Below, piece after piece: positions 1 through 11,439 of a stretch of 64,000 nucleotides of DNA (the stretch's first letter is position 1; each line of letters begins with the position of its first letter). The translations under genes were made by a program, and so were the position numbers. The stretch is from positions 1-64,000 of the forward strand of contig JAYKYS010000070.1 of assembly GCA_036924285.1 (NCBI GenBank), in the 5' to 3' direction. A model generated the notes under the pieces. It made no database searches. It saw only the letters and a program-made list of their open reading frames with translations, and had not been told where the DNA came from. Origin of the DNA: Asterella californica (taxonomy: Eukaryota; Streptophyta; Marchantiopsida; Marchantiales; Aytoniaceae).

Positions 1-236
1 AGCGATCAGTCCAAGTATACATGGGTACACATGTCCGATGGCGCTCACAGCCCCAGCCTTTTCTTTGCTATCAACACTCAACTCAGTAGCCTGAAATTGC
101 TTCATTAGCTCATGATGTTGTCAAGCATGTCAGCTCATTGTATGCTTGATCGCTTCTTGAATCTCTGAGAAAAATCGTGTCTTGGTGTGCAGGTAATCAT
201 GCGGGCTTAATGTTTAAGCTTCATTAGAGTAAGGCT

Positions 237-1276
237 GTGTACCCACAGGAGGCTGCACAAGAGATTTGGACCGTGACTGTTGATTGCCTGTCAATCAAGG
301 GTGCTATCAGTGTTGCAGGATCTGCACCTTTGGTTGTTGCTTTGTTGAAATCAAATCAGCTCAATGTGCCACAAGCAGCAGCAGCTGCTTTGAGGAGACT
401 TGCCATAGGCCTTCAGGACAATACTGATGCCACTATTGCAGCAGGCGCCTGCTCTCGGGCAAGTCAGACTTGTGTGACATTGCAATTGGCTGTTGGCAGA
501 ACATGGATGCTGTTGTAGCAGCAGGCGCTGTGCCTCTGTTCATTGCCTGTTTGAGACCAGAAAAGCCAGCTGTGCCAGAACATGCAGCAGCACATTGTGA
601 GCCTTGCAGTGGGCTCTACGCCGTGCACAGATGCCATCATTGTAGCAGGCACTGTGCCTCTGCTGTTGCCTTGTTGGAGTGAGACAAGCTAGCTGTGCAA
701 GAGACAGCTGCAGGCGCTTTAGGGAATCTGGCAAGATGCAGCGTGTACGTTGATGCTATTGTTGCAGCAGATGCTGTGCCTGTGCTAGTTGCCTTGTTGA
801 GATTGAGCCAGCCAGCTATGCAAGGGGTAGCAGCAGACGCTTCGAAACATCTTGCTGGCTCTGAGCAAAACAAGGTTGCTGTCATTGCAGCAGACGCTGT
901 GCCTTTGCTCTTTGCCTTGTTGATGTCAGACAAGCCAGCTGTGCATAAGCATGCAGCATGCGCCTTGTGGAACCTTGCATTGCATTCCGCATTGAAAGCC
1001 ATCATTGCAGCAGGTGCCTTGTTGGGGTTGGTTAAGCCAGTTGTGCAGCAGACAGCAACAAGCGCTGTGGGGAGTCTTGCAGGATGCATCAAGAATGCTA
1101 TCATTGCAGCAGGTGGTGTGCATCCGCTAGTTGCGTGCTTGAGCTCGAGCCAGCCAGCTGTGCAAGTGGCAGCAGCATATGCTTTGAATTTGGACTGTCT
1201 TGCAGCCGGCTCTGAGCCTTTGCGCATGTCCCCAATCAGGTATGTGCAACAAATGCATTACCCAGTTCATACATGA
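237..1276 (+). pseudogene. Decayed armadillo (ARM) repeat gene
   Basis: The translation is a run of about 42-residue armadillo repeats, recognisable by recurring blocks such as AIIAAGAVPLLVALL and QPAVQxxAAxAL, as in Vac8/ARO-type scaffold proteins that bind peptides along a solenoid. The first stretch (237-about 450) is in one frame. The rest (470-1276) is in another and is interrupted by an in-frame TGA at 680-682, where the repeat consensus expects Ser. Between about 596 and 675 the repeat consensus continues in the third frame. One repeat near 450 is missing most of its length. No introns are needed to read it. The stop, the frame changes and the internal deletion argue for a pseudogene or a fragment of a larger decayed array, although sequence errors could account for part. 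Family assignment is firm; function is not inferable. Confidence 0.7.
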
Positions 1277-1564
1277 AAATGGTTCCGAATTTTTCAACAT
1301 TTTTGGACGCTCTTAATTTTCAGTGGTCAGTCCGGTTCTCGAGTCAGTCCACGATAAATTTAAAAACGTCTCACTTCCGCAATCAGACTGCAATCATTTG
1401 GAGAAGAAGAAAACAACCCTTACAAGTAGCACAAATTAGTAATGACACATCACGCAGTTCGGTCAAACTTCGGTTCGTTTGAACATTGGTGCAAGGCCCG
1501 CACCGCACCGAGAAGGTGTTGAAGCCAGTCAGCTGACCACATTTATACTGCTTGTGCGACGAAT

Positions 1565-3317
1565 ATGGATGGGGGAGAGGATAATTTCCAGCAGCTCGAA
1601 ACTCAGCTTCAGTCTTTCACAGCTTTGCAGCAACGCCATCGAACTGAGCGCGAAAGCCTTGCCACTGCTCAGCAGGCTGAAAGCACCACTCTTTCCAATA
1701 AACACGTTGCCGAGAGCAAGCTCTTGCATTCTCGTCAAGGAAAGGAACAGCAAGCATTTTGGCAACGCTTCTCAGACCTACAGAAAAATGTCCAGACCGA
1801 GCTGTTCAAGGAGAGACAGAGTCTGCTATCAGTAAGTGATCCAGAAATCGGCCATGCACAAACTCGCTATGGGTACTGTTGAATCAAAGCTTGTATGTAT
1901 GACTCGATGCCCTGGCAAGCAGGGCACGAAAAGCTTAGAAGCAGAGAAAGTAAGCATGGAAAAAGATGGCATCAGCAGTGGAGATGTTATCAATTTGGAT
2001 GTATGTGGCGAACGCACATCTGCTACTAGAGGTGTTCTGACACAGGTATTGGTATTCACTGGTAGTATTCAGAGAGGTGGCAGCTTAGAAACTGGTTCAA
2101 TCAGAGCAGACAACACACACTGCTTGCTAGCAACAGTGTAATGACAACAATAATCATTCATTACACTTTCGAGCACAAGTGCTAGATGTGTGTGGCACAA
2201 GTCATGTCTTGCCAGGCTGGCTTGTTGTGAGCGTCGCGGTAAGGGCGTCTAACGTTCAACTGTTGAAAGTCAGACAAGGCAATGTCATAAAGTCCAGATC
2301 TTTCCAGGTCGACTTGGTGGGTGTGAACCTTTGACTTGACCAAAAAGCATGACAACATTGGCACAAACTAGTGTACATCATGCATGCAATGTAAACAATG
2401 GAAACAATGCAATCTCTTTTCAAACACCATGACAACATTGGCACAAACTAGTGTACAGCATGCATGCAGTGTATCTTGTGCGCATGTCATGCCAAATGCA
2501 TCTACAGCTTGTGACTATGGTGCTATGCCTGTCACACCTCAGTCAACTGTGCACGTATGTTTTGCTGCAGGCAGAGAATTCATACCTTGCTGCAAAGTTT
2601 AGCGGGCGCTGGGAGCATAAGCACATGATCAAGGATGGGTACGTCTTTCTGGAGTTTGACCCCTACTGCTTCAAGAAAATTCTTTCTTACCTGCGGAGCA
2701 AAGCCATTGAGGGTCCTGACCATCCAGCACCGTTTCCTGTGATTGCTCCTGAGCATGAGGCACAATTCAATCAGCTGGTGTCGCACCTACTTCTGGAGGA
2801 ATTTGTTGGGTTTTGTGGCATGCATTTCCTGTTTGACAAGGTCAATCAGCATACCATGGTGTCACAAAATGGTACTGCACTGACAACCAATGCTTCTGAG
2901 GAAGTTGTGGGCATGGCTTCATTGGCGCCAATACTGCAGTCTGGCAAAGTCTACTATTTGAGATGCCAGATCCAATGCCTTGGGGGTCCTGGCTTGTTTT
3001 TGGGAGTAACTTCAAATGCTACAAGCCATGAAATGTGTCTTGAAGATGCTGGCTGGAAAGGGCCTCAAGGTCTGGCTGCAAAACAATGGCACCTTGTCCC
3101 TCACTGGTCAGGGTGGCAGGAGTCTGAGCAGTATCTCTTCAAAGTTGACCTGGTTGCCAACATACTCACCATGCGTTCTTGCAAATCCCAGCAGGAGTGT
3201 CAACTTGCTGTTAATCACTTATCGAAAAGTCCATTGTTTTTCTGCTTGATACATCGCAGCCATGGCACAAAGATCAAGTTGCTGCCTGTATTGTCACAAG
3301 ATGTCCAAGACTTCTGA
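1565..3317 (+). CDS. BTB/T1 (KCTD-like) protein with C-terminal beta-sandwich region
   Basis: Three exons fit in phase 0: 1565-1831, 1923-2045 and 2571-3317, giving about 378 residues. Exon 1 is a Gln/Glu-rich coiled coil (residues 1-89). Exon 2 starts the BTB/T1 domain (VINLDVCGERTSATRGVLTQ). Exon 3 continues it (LAAKFSGRW, FLEFDPYCFKKILSYLR) and then runs into about 150 residues ending at a TGA. That C-terminal part (YYLRCQIQCLGGPGLFLGVTSN) looks like an SPRY/galectin-type beta-sandwich, a weaker call. KCTD-type proteins oligomerise through T1 and often recruit substrates to cullin-3 ligases; that role here is inference. The ATG at 1565 opens the coiled coil; an upstream non-coding exon cannot be excluded. 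Intron 2 (2046-2570) is long because it holds a retrotransposon fragment. No frame breaks are seen. Confidence 0.8.
2140..2364 (-). mobile_element. 3'-terminal fragment of a non-LTR retrotransposon (ORF2 C-terminus)
   Basis: On the minus strand, residues DIALSDFQQLNVRRPYRDAH and then KPAWQDMT end in a stop at 2182. A near-identical peptide is encoded on the plus strand at 49.21-49.40 kb. The W-D-I-A plus RPAWR-like ending is typical of the extreme C-terminus of LINE ORF2 proteins. The fragment lies antisense in intron 2 of the BTB gene. It is 5'-truncated, as expected from incomplete target-primed reverse transcription. The unit beyond its truncated end (about 2348-2392) recurs at 2429-2473 as a direct repeat of roughly 45 bp. 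Confidence 0.65.
2348..2473. repeat. Direct repeat of about 45 bp, 81 bp apart
   Basis: The segment beginning catgacaacattggcacaaa at 2348 recurs at 2429 with a few changes and the same downstream gcatgca word. It abuts the retrotransposon fragment in the BTB intron and could have arisen during its insertion or by slippage. Confidence 0.7.
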
Positions 3318-3724
3318 GTTGCAATGATTCATCATAAAACAGTTTGAGACACTCTAACCCCAGAATATTGATTTTTGTTTTTATTTGAGTGTCATCACTG
3401 TATGAAGCAGGGCTACAAGTGGCATGCTAAGTGTGACATGCAATTTGGTTTCAAAGTTTGTCTCAGTATACATGGCAAGCTTCTGGTAGCATACAGACTG
3501 ACCATGTTTGCACTTGTCTTCACAGGTGTAGTATGTTATACCTGTTGTACCTTGTGCGTTTAGACTTGGTACTGGCTGCTGATGCATGCTGTGTGCCACA
3601 AACTGTGGCGTATGCATAACTCGTGCTCTACGGCCAGCAGCTGTACGGCCAGCAGCTACAGACATGATCAAAGATGGTGGTGATCTTTTGAAAGAATGCT
3701 TGCTTTGGCTCTTCAATTGCAAAC
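3318..3724. other. Spacer between BTB gene and retrotransposon
   Basis: No convincing exon is seen on either strand. A short tandem duplication of acggccagcagct is present at about 3631-3656. Confidence 0.5.
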
Positions 3725-5580
3725 TTGCCAGCCACTTCCCCTGAGCGTCTATCTGTTGGTCTCATCACTGCGGTTTACAAGTCTGGAGACAAATGCGATA
3801 TGAGCAATTACACAGGCATCACAGTAGGTTCTGTGATTGCCAAGCTGTTTGCAATGATTCTGGAACAAAGAATAGCCTTATGGGCTGAGAAGCAGGATGT
3901 CAAAGCCAAGAGGCAGGCTGGTTTTAGAAAGGACTTCGGCACAACTGACAACGTATTCATTCTGAGGTCATTGAAAGACAAGCAACGAAAGACACAACAG
4001 GAAGGGAAAGCTGGCAAGCTGTATTGTTGTTTTGTCGATTTCAGGAAAGCTCAGCGGCTTTTGATACTGTACCGCGAGCTGTGCTGTGGCAGGTGCTGGA
4101 AGGACTTGGTGTCCGTGGTAGCATCCTGGACGTCATCAAGTCTCTGTATGCACAATGTCATGACAGCGCAGCAGTACAGTCACCGCAAGGCTAATCTGCC
4201 ATCTTCAGATGCCTGATGGGGGTCAAGCAAGGGTGTCCACTGAGCCCCACGCTATTTGGGTTGTATGTTGATGGGCTGGAGAAGCATCTGCGGGAAACTG
4301 CTGACATTGATGCGCCTACCTCAGGGGAGTTCTAGTGCCACTGTTATTGTATGCTGATGACCTCATCTTGATGTCTACTAGCGCAATAGGACTTCAAAAG
4401 CAGTTGGATGCGCTGGCAAGCTTTTGTGATCATCGCCAGCTCACAGTCAACCTCAGCAAGACGAAACTTGTGGTGTTTTAAACTCGACTCAGTGAATCTG
4501 CTGACTTTAGGTTGAATGGCACAGTTGTGGAGAGGGGGGAGAGCTACAAGAACCTTGGCTTTGTCTTCCGCGCCACCAAGAACATGTCTTTTGGGACAGG
4601 CTTGTCGGTGGCGGCTGCTAGGAAGGCGATGTTTGCTATGCAGCGGAGGTGTGCAGCATCAAGGGTCCTGCTCTGCAATGCAAACTCTTCGACACCCTCG
4701 TGCTGCCCATCTTGAGCTATGGGATTGAAGTCTGGGGTGTGAAGCCGAGCTTCAGTGAGGCAGCAGAAGTCTTGCACAGAAGCTTCCTCAAAACTTTGTT
4801 AGGGATTTGGAAGTCCACTACCAATGAGGTTGTTCTAGCAGAATTTGGCCGCTATCCATTGTAGATCCGCTTCTGGCAGCAAATTCTGCAATATCATCAG
4901 AGGACGCAAGAATTGGGTGGCACACGGCTTGTGACACTTGCGATGCTGGAAGGGTTCAGTTTCAGTGGTGGGACTGTTTGGGTGGATGGTTCGATGCCAG
5001 AGTGGCATGAGCAACTGGACTCTTTTCTAATTCAGCACAAGTTGTCTCTGTTTTGCAAGTCTGACATTGCAACAGCTGTTGATGAAGTCAAACAGCAATA
5101 TGTTGAGCATTACAGCACTAACAGTGAACATACCAGCTTGAATTTGTACAGAACCTTACAGCCTGATTATAGATATGCTGAGTACCTATCAAATGTCAGG
5201 TGTTTCTCGAACAGAAGGTTGCTTAGCAGGTTCAGATGTGGTTGTCATGTTTACATGTTGACACAGGACGATGGGTAGGAACTGACAGGAAAGAGAGACT
5301 ATGTCAGGTGTGCCACTCTTCTGATGACGTAGTAGATGAGCAGGCTCCTTTTTGAGTGCACAGCTGACAATGATATTAGGGATAAGTTTGCTAGTCTTTT
5401 TCAGAACGTTTATACTGTGTCAGAGTTTATGTCAAACTCTGAGTCAAATGCATGTGGAGGGTTTCATTGGGAGTGGTTTTCCTGAAGGAAGTCTATGCTG
5501 TCTGTCTGATTATTGATGTGTTGCATTCTGTCTGGTGGCCCTCTGTTGGTCCCCAGGACACAAAAACATAAATGGTAAAA
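3725..5580 (+). mobile_element. Degenerate non-LTR (LINE-type) retrotransposon with reverse transcriptase
   Basis: Broken frames together encode a reverse transcriptase and the C-terminal region of a LINE ORF2. RT blocks appear in order: LITAVYKSGD and NYTGITV (about 3755-3820), RQAGFRKDFGTTD (3912-3950), FVDFRKA (4033-4055), GVKQGCPLSPTLFGLYVDGL (about 4218-4280), and the catalytic YADDLILMS box at about 4347-4376. The thumb region (SYKNLGFVF, LPILSYGIEVWG) follows, then a Cys/His cluster near 5215-5350 that matches a terminal zinc knuckle only loosely. At least three frameshifts and internal stops (for example TAA at about 4479 and TAG at 4862) show the copy is dead. The 5' part is missing or unrecognised; the 3' end is placed near 5580, where coding-like sequence stops. 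No target-site duplication was identified. Its C-terminus differs from the other LINE family at 2.2 and 49.3 kb. Confidence 0.8.
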
Positions 5581-6244
5581 TAGTATACTGCATCTCCCTA
5601 GGTGCTATTTAGCATCCGCATGGCCACCTGCCACTGTCGCTTCCTCATGTTACTGTCGGTGTATTTACCACAGCCTGCGCTCCCGCCACCTCGCGCACGG
5701 CTGGCACATGGGCTCAGGAATGGCACATGAGCTCAGAAACCTTGCAACTTAGCACAACCGTATATCGGGCTGCGACCGGCCTTTGTAAAAGTGAGGGGCC
5801 CTCATGGTACCTCTCTTGATTCCAGACACGCAGCTCATCTGTTTTTGCACCGAGGGACAAGTCTTGGGTGTTCAACGACATGGCTCACGTACTTCGACCT
5901 TCGGCATTGATATGTCTAGTCCTACAGCCACTTTCAGGGCATATTGGGATCTGCAGGTTCGAAGACCCCTAGGTGCGTTGCAGGTCTAGTTGCGGTTGTT
6001 TGTTCTCATACAGTTCTGAAAAGTGATTGCAACTGGACAGACAGCGGACGCAACTTTTCGGAGTTTGAAGTGGATGAGTTGTTTGTTGCGGCCAGCATAG
6101 GCAACCACAGACTTTTCCGATCAGCTGGGTGAGCATTTCTCGTTGCCTACTGCATCCATCCCCAAAGCTATGCTTCGGAATACAAGCAAATATCATCATG
6201 AGCGCAGGTCTCAGTGCAGTCTGCAAGCTGTCTGTACATTCCAG
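5581..6244. other. Spacer or uncertain 5' exons of the pseudokinase gene
   Basis: An imperfect 19-bp repeat (ggcacatg-g/a-gctcag) lies at about 5704-5740. Exon-like sequence around 6030-6130 (DSGRNFSEFEVDELFVAASI), followed by GGTGAGC, may be an early exon of the gene that continues at 6245. The transcription start could not be placed. Confidence 0.3.
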
Positions 6245-9200
6245 GCTCCCCACGTGTTAGCTGCCTGGTCACCTGACAGTAGGCAGCAGTGGAGTAATGC
6301 CACTGGCAAGTACATGAATGCTTGCTTTCCATATCAGGTGAGTCAGTCAAAACACACAGACACTGGCTATCTATTCCCATTGGTGAGTGCAAGACAGTGT
6401 CTTCAATGATTGCTTAAATAACCTGGCATACAGCGACTTCGTCAGCTTCCTAGCTTATTTTGCATGCGTATTTTGTTTGAAAACAGCATCGTAAGGTATT
6501 TTTCAAACACTCCACGCGGCAGAGTATATGGCTGTAGTCTTGCATGGTTCATGTTGTCCATACCAATATGGTTATTGCCGTTCCGCTCCAAGTTCTTGAG
6601 ACAAACCGCTGGTATGATCAAAGTTTGTTGAGCTCACATTCAGCTGGAATTTGCAGGAACTTGGATTTGATATGCACAATGTTGTTTTTGTGGCAAAAAA
6701 AGAGTTACATGGAGTCATCCTTGGCCTGGATGATGCTGCAGATCTACAGCAGGTAACTTCTTGCTGTTGGATGCTGTGTGTCCACACTCTGCATTGTGTT
6801 GTTGTTTGAAGTCCTGTAAACTTAATGTTGTCTGACAATATTAAGCTCATCAGGAAGGCTTCATGACAGCAACATATTGTCCTGGATGTACAACAAGTTG
6901 CTGCAGCGCAGGAGCAAAATCTGCCTTGCAATGGTGCCATGATCCTGTTCCAAAACATAGACGAGGCCTTTGTCAATGTCAAAGCAAATGCAGCAATATG
7001 GGATGTAGAGCTTGTCATTGAGCATGGTGAGTCACAGACCATGTTCCTGGGATCACTGAAGAGTGAGTGTTCAAGTTGCCAATTGAATGCTGTCCTTTTA
7101 CATTTTCAGGTACTCAAGGCTTGCAACACTATCCACTGTCTGCCGCTTTTTTGGTGCAGCGCCATGAAGATATTGATGTGTCGTATCATTTTCTGCTGTG
7201 GGGTATGTGCCCTAGTCTTGCTTCAATTGGAGTGCTACTGCATGCGCTTGCGCTTTGATTTGCTCTGTCTGGTGAGCAGAAGCATGTCATGCCTTGATCG
7301 TGCCACGCCTTGATCACACACATTGAGCAGCACTAAGTTAGCCAAGCACAGGGAGTATACTTTGCAGTGCTGCAGAGCAGAAGGGCGCATGCTGACAGGT
7401 CCTCAATCCTTTGCTGAAGCCGGCATTCACAACCTGCAATCTCAAGACCTGGCAACACGCTGGGCTGCCTGTGAGTCAGGATTTGTCAACATGGCATGTT
7501 CTGACAAGGTAAACATGCAGCATGCCAGTAAAGATGGTGTGCTTGCTTTGCTTTTCCTTGTGCATTTGCAACCAAATTCATGGTTGTGTCGGCTGCAGAA
7601 GCTGAACTGGAAGGTCATAGAGTTGTCTGCAGTGCTAGAGGATGATCTACACAACATACATCAGCTGTTAGCAAGCAATCAGGTGGGTAGTCTGCACCCC
7701 TTTCAAGCAAGTGTGTCATGTGCTGTTTGCAAGCATTCTTGTGGCACTTTGTGTGCTGCTGCTTACTCAAGGCGCTCATCTGCTGTTCTAGGGGGCAGTG
7801 CTGCGCCTGCTGTGTTGATGTCTTGAACAAAGGCCCAGGGACACAACCTTGGTGCCACTCTTTGCTTGTGATCTTGACTGTTCTCCATCCACTCACAGGG
7901 TTTGGCGGCAACCACTGCTGATGTCGTGTCTCCTGAGAGTCTACACAGTGCATCCTTTCGATCAGCAGTCAGCAGTGTAGCGCCCGATCTGGAACGCACT
8001 GGCAGCACAGCGCAGCATGACAACTATGCCGAGATGAGCAGTGAAAGTGCAGCACCAGACAATGCTTGTTCTGCTGCTGTGGTACCTTCTGAACAACAAA
8101 AGGCTGCGCCTGAGTCAAGCAGGAGTATCTTGGCACCTATGCAGCATGAAGAAGCTGCAGCTGTAGTCACTTTTGATGATCAGCAGCAGGATGCAGCTGT
8201 TGAGGTTCAGCCTTGCATCAGCATAGCCAGTCAGCCTGAACCAGGTGTTCAGTTGGGGTCCGAGCACACCGATGCAGCTGTCACCGGTCAAGAAATTTTT
8301 GAAGATGTGGAGGTGATCTGTTGTGTAATTATAGGTCATGCTGGCATGTGTTGGACATTCAACCCCAGGGCGATCATGTCCCTTACAGTTTGCAGCATTT
8401 TGGCACTATACTCATAGCATCACTGTATTTCTCCCAGGCACTGATGCCGTTGCAAATGCAGCATTCTGGTGGTGCAAGCTCAGTCCTATCCAGGTGATAC
8501 CACATAGAATGCATGTCCTTGACTGAGGCAGAACGCATGTTGCAGATCAAGCAGCTGCGGCTTTCTTTGGGATGGTCGCCAGCAGCAAGCAGGATGCTCA
8601 TTTCCCCCAAGCGAGTGACTGCGGGGGTGTTGTTGAACAGCTCTAGCAACTTGATCTACGCCGGCACCCTTGCTGCCGCAGGCTTGAGTAACGGCAGTGA
8701 ATCAAGGACCTGCTCAGACTCTGCAGGTGGCAGCTTGGCCGACGACGTGGCATCTACCCAGGTGACCCCATGACTGACAATATATTTCATCGTCCAGATT
8801 GCTGCATGCATAGTGAGGCTTATGGGAGCATCAGGCTGTAGTTAACTGTAGCATGTCACCGAGCAGACTTGCACAGCTGTATCCCAGCAGGTACGTGTCC
8901 ATGACAGCTGTGCGTGCTTGATCTCCAGTCTATGTACATGCAATAACGACGTTTTGCATCATGGTTACTGTTGACTACCAGTTGCAAGTACATATCTGTC
9001 CATCCTTGTGTGTCAAGTGTTGGCATACAGCCCAGAAACTGAACTGTGTAACTCTCAAATGCAAATAACATAATTTAATTCCCCTCTGTATTCTGTGCAG
9101 GTGGCTCTGCAGCTATTGGAAGACAAGGTGCCCTTTGAATACAATATCCTTGAGCGACACCTTGTCTTGCAAGCAGACAACCCTAACGCTGTCTGTACTG

Positions 9201-10392
9201 TATATGGAGTGACTAGGCTTCAAGACAGGATATGCCTTGTCATGGCCCCATTGGCAAGGCCCTACACTCTAGCTGCAAAATTGCAGCAGATGCCAGGTGG
9301 GGTAGGGCTCACCTCACATCATGCCCCTGACACTTGTTGCTTTGATACCGTGTTGCCATGCTCAGCTCTCAGTTCTCCATGCTCAATGCTCAGATCTCTG
9401 CCACAACAGGCTGGTGTAGCTGCAGCCAAGTCGCATGTGTGGCACTTGCAGGTGCAAGGGCGTCTCTGCAGCAGTGTCTGAAGTATGGCAGTGACATCAG
9501 CCGCAGCTTGGAGTGCTTGCATGCAGCTGGGCAAGCTGCAAATAACCTGACCCCAGTAAGGATGATGTTAGCAGCATGCACACACTCGCAGTACATTCAC
9601 TTATGCATGGCCCTGTGTTGGCGTTGTGCAAGACTCTTGTTGTGCCATCCTGTAAGATGTGTGGTTTCTGTCGCAGGCAAGCATTGTCATTGATGTTAGA
9701 GGCAGCGCAATGCTTGGCTTTGCAATACCTGACCGTGCTGAAGCATGCAGTAGCAAGCGGCCCGATGCCTTTGGGGTTGGCAAGTCATTGTACCGGTACG
9801 CTTTGCAAACATCACCAGTTGCTGAAGCAGGGTGTGTTGTGCGCAAAGCTATGACTGACTTGCTGTTTTGGCCTACATGAGCTATGGCACTATAAGCTAA
9901 CAATCTTTTAATCTTATTTTGAGAGAATATTTGACTGAGCTTTTCAGGTCATAGCTCAATTATATCCAGATCCTTGCTGCAGCAGCATGCTCACACTTGT
10001 GATGCATGCATGCAGAGCGCCTGAGCTGATGGGTGTTGTGGCAAAAGCAAGTGCTAAAAGCAATATTTGGGCGTTTGGATGTATATTGCTGGAGATGTAC
10101 ACTGGGTCTACATGGCCAGTTGGAGTTGTTTCTGCAAAGCTACACCGCCGCCCAGCTGATGATGGGCTTCCTGAGCCGCTTGCTGCAATCATCCTGCAGT
10201 GCTTATGTACAAACCCACACCTTCGACCCTGTGCAGCTGCCGTCACCCAGGTGCAATACAGTGGCATTGCTAAGGAAGCAAACCTGAGAACTTGCACATT
10301 TTGCATTGTCTGTAGCTCACTCATGTTTGCCTGTGTGCATGCAGGTGTTACAGCTGCTGCATAGCAGCTTTTTTATTGAAGATCAAAAATGA
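6245..10392 (+). CDS. Multi-exon gene with C-terminal pseudokinase domain
   Basis: Exons that join in phase include 6245-6337, 6657-6752, 6912-7026, 7110-7202, 7381-7470, 7899-8312 and 8438-8493; others are less certain. The last coding exon begins after a gcatgcag acceptor near 10345 and ends at the TGA 10390-10392. The N-terminal half is not recognised, and 7899-8312 encodes an Ala/Ser/Gln-rich linker. From about 8600 the protein is a kinase fold: SSSNLIYAGTL (glycine-loop region), VALQLLED (VAIK position, Lys replaced by Gln), VCTVYGVTRLQDRICLVMAP (beta 4-5 and hinge), LHAAGQAANNLTP (catalytic loop without HRD), IDVRGSAMLGFAI (DFG replaced by GFA), APELMG, SNIWAFGCILLEMYTGS and NPHLRPCAAAV. 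Loss of the ATP Lys, catalytic Asp and metal-binding Asp predicts a pseudokinase acting as scaffold or regulator. The exact 5' end and the phase around 7470-7620 are unresolved. Confidence 0.65.
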
Positions 10393-11439
10393 CCCCAGGA
10401 ACACAGTCAATCAATGATGAGTTGCATGTTTGTGATTATGCTAGCACAGGTTTCAGCTGGATGCTACCATGCAGCAGTGCTGCTGGCAGTGTGATTGAAT
10501 GACATGCCTTGTTTCAAATGACACATTTGCATATGTCCATGGAAGATACACCTGTGCTAGACAGAGTAGACACAACTTTGGTTCGATTGCATATACTGAA
10601 ATGGTTCTTTGGAGTTAGGACTATTTCAATTTGACCTGCATACACATCATTGCCTGATACCGGTTAGTACCTGGGTGATACTATACATGTTAGCTGGATC
10701 TTCATCTGATTCACAGCTGTTGATATCTGGGCAGCAATGTAGTTTTCAGTCAAGGCATTCATGAACTGGATAGTCACAGTCTAGTAGTACGCAATGTAGT
10801 ACTTGGTCTTGTCCAATGTACCTGCCGACCGCACTGCTTATCTCAACAAGAGCTTTCATTACGTAACATCTAGCAAGACATTGTGTAATTTTATCAACGT
10901 TCAGTCTTGCTTTGGCAAACCACTTGTAACACCGCATGCATGCAGTCAGCAAACAGATGTGCCTTAGTAATACTCAAAACTCCTGACGCAGGCGCACATC
11001 ATGGACCTAACCATGGTATTGTGTTCAAGGCAAACAACTCTGCCCATCACTGCAGTTTTACTGACAATGCTGCAGCAACAACTTAAGTGCGTCAAGCAAC
11101 ATGAACAGCCACTTCCAGAAAACTGGTTGTAATAACAACAATAAGTCTTAAGATTCAGATCCACAGAAAATTGTAAAACGCATGCACCTCCAACACAAAA
11201 GGGTTTGAGTTTGCACTATGTACGTCACACAGTGCCTCTACTTGCATGCTACACTGCGTGAATCAGACAGTCACCAAGGCAATGGAAACAAGCCTTGATA
11301 AGCTGCACGTGCTTAAGACAAAGGAGACAGTGGCAAACACCTCTTACTGGTGTGGCTGTTCTCAAACAAAACCCCCCAGAGGTGGCACCGGAACAATGAC
11401 ATCAAATAATGCCATGGCTACAATGATAGCACTAGCGCT
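10393..11439. other. Intergenic region between convergent genes
   Basis: The pseudokinase gene ends at 10392 on the plus strand and the GTPase gene ends at 11440 on the minus strand. No exon with coding character is evident between them, so this should contain both 3' untranslated regions. Confidence 0.5.

Noticed and set aside
680..682. TGA recoded as an amino acid
   Set aside because: Other genes in the window end at TGA; the ARM gene also has frame shifts, so decay or error is simpler.
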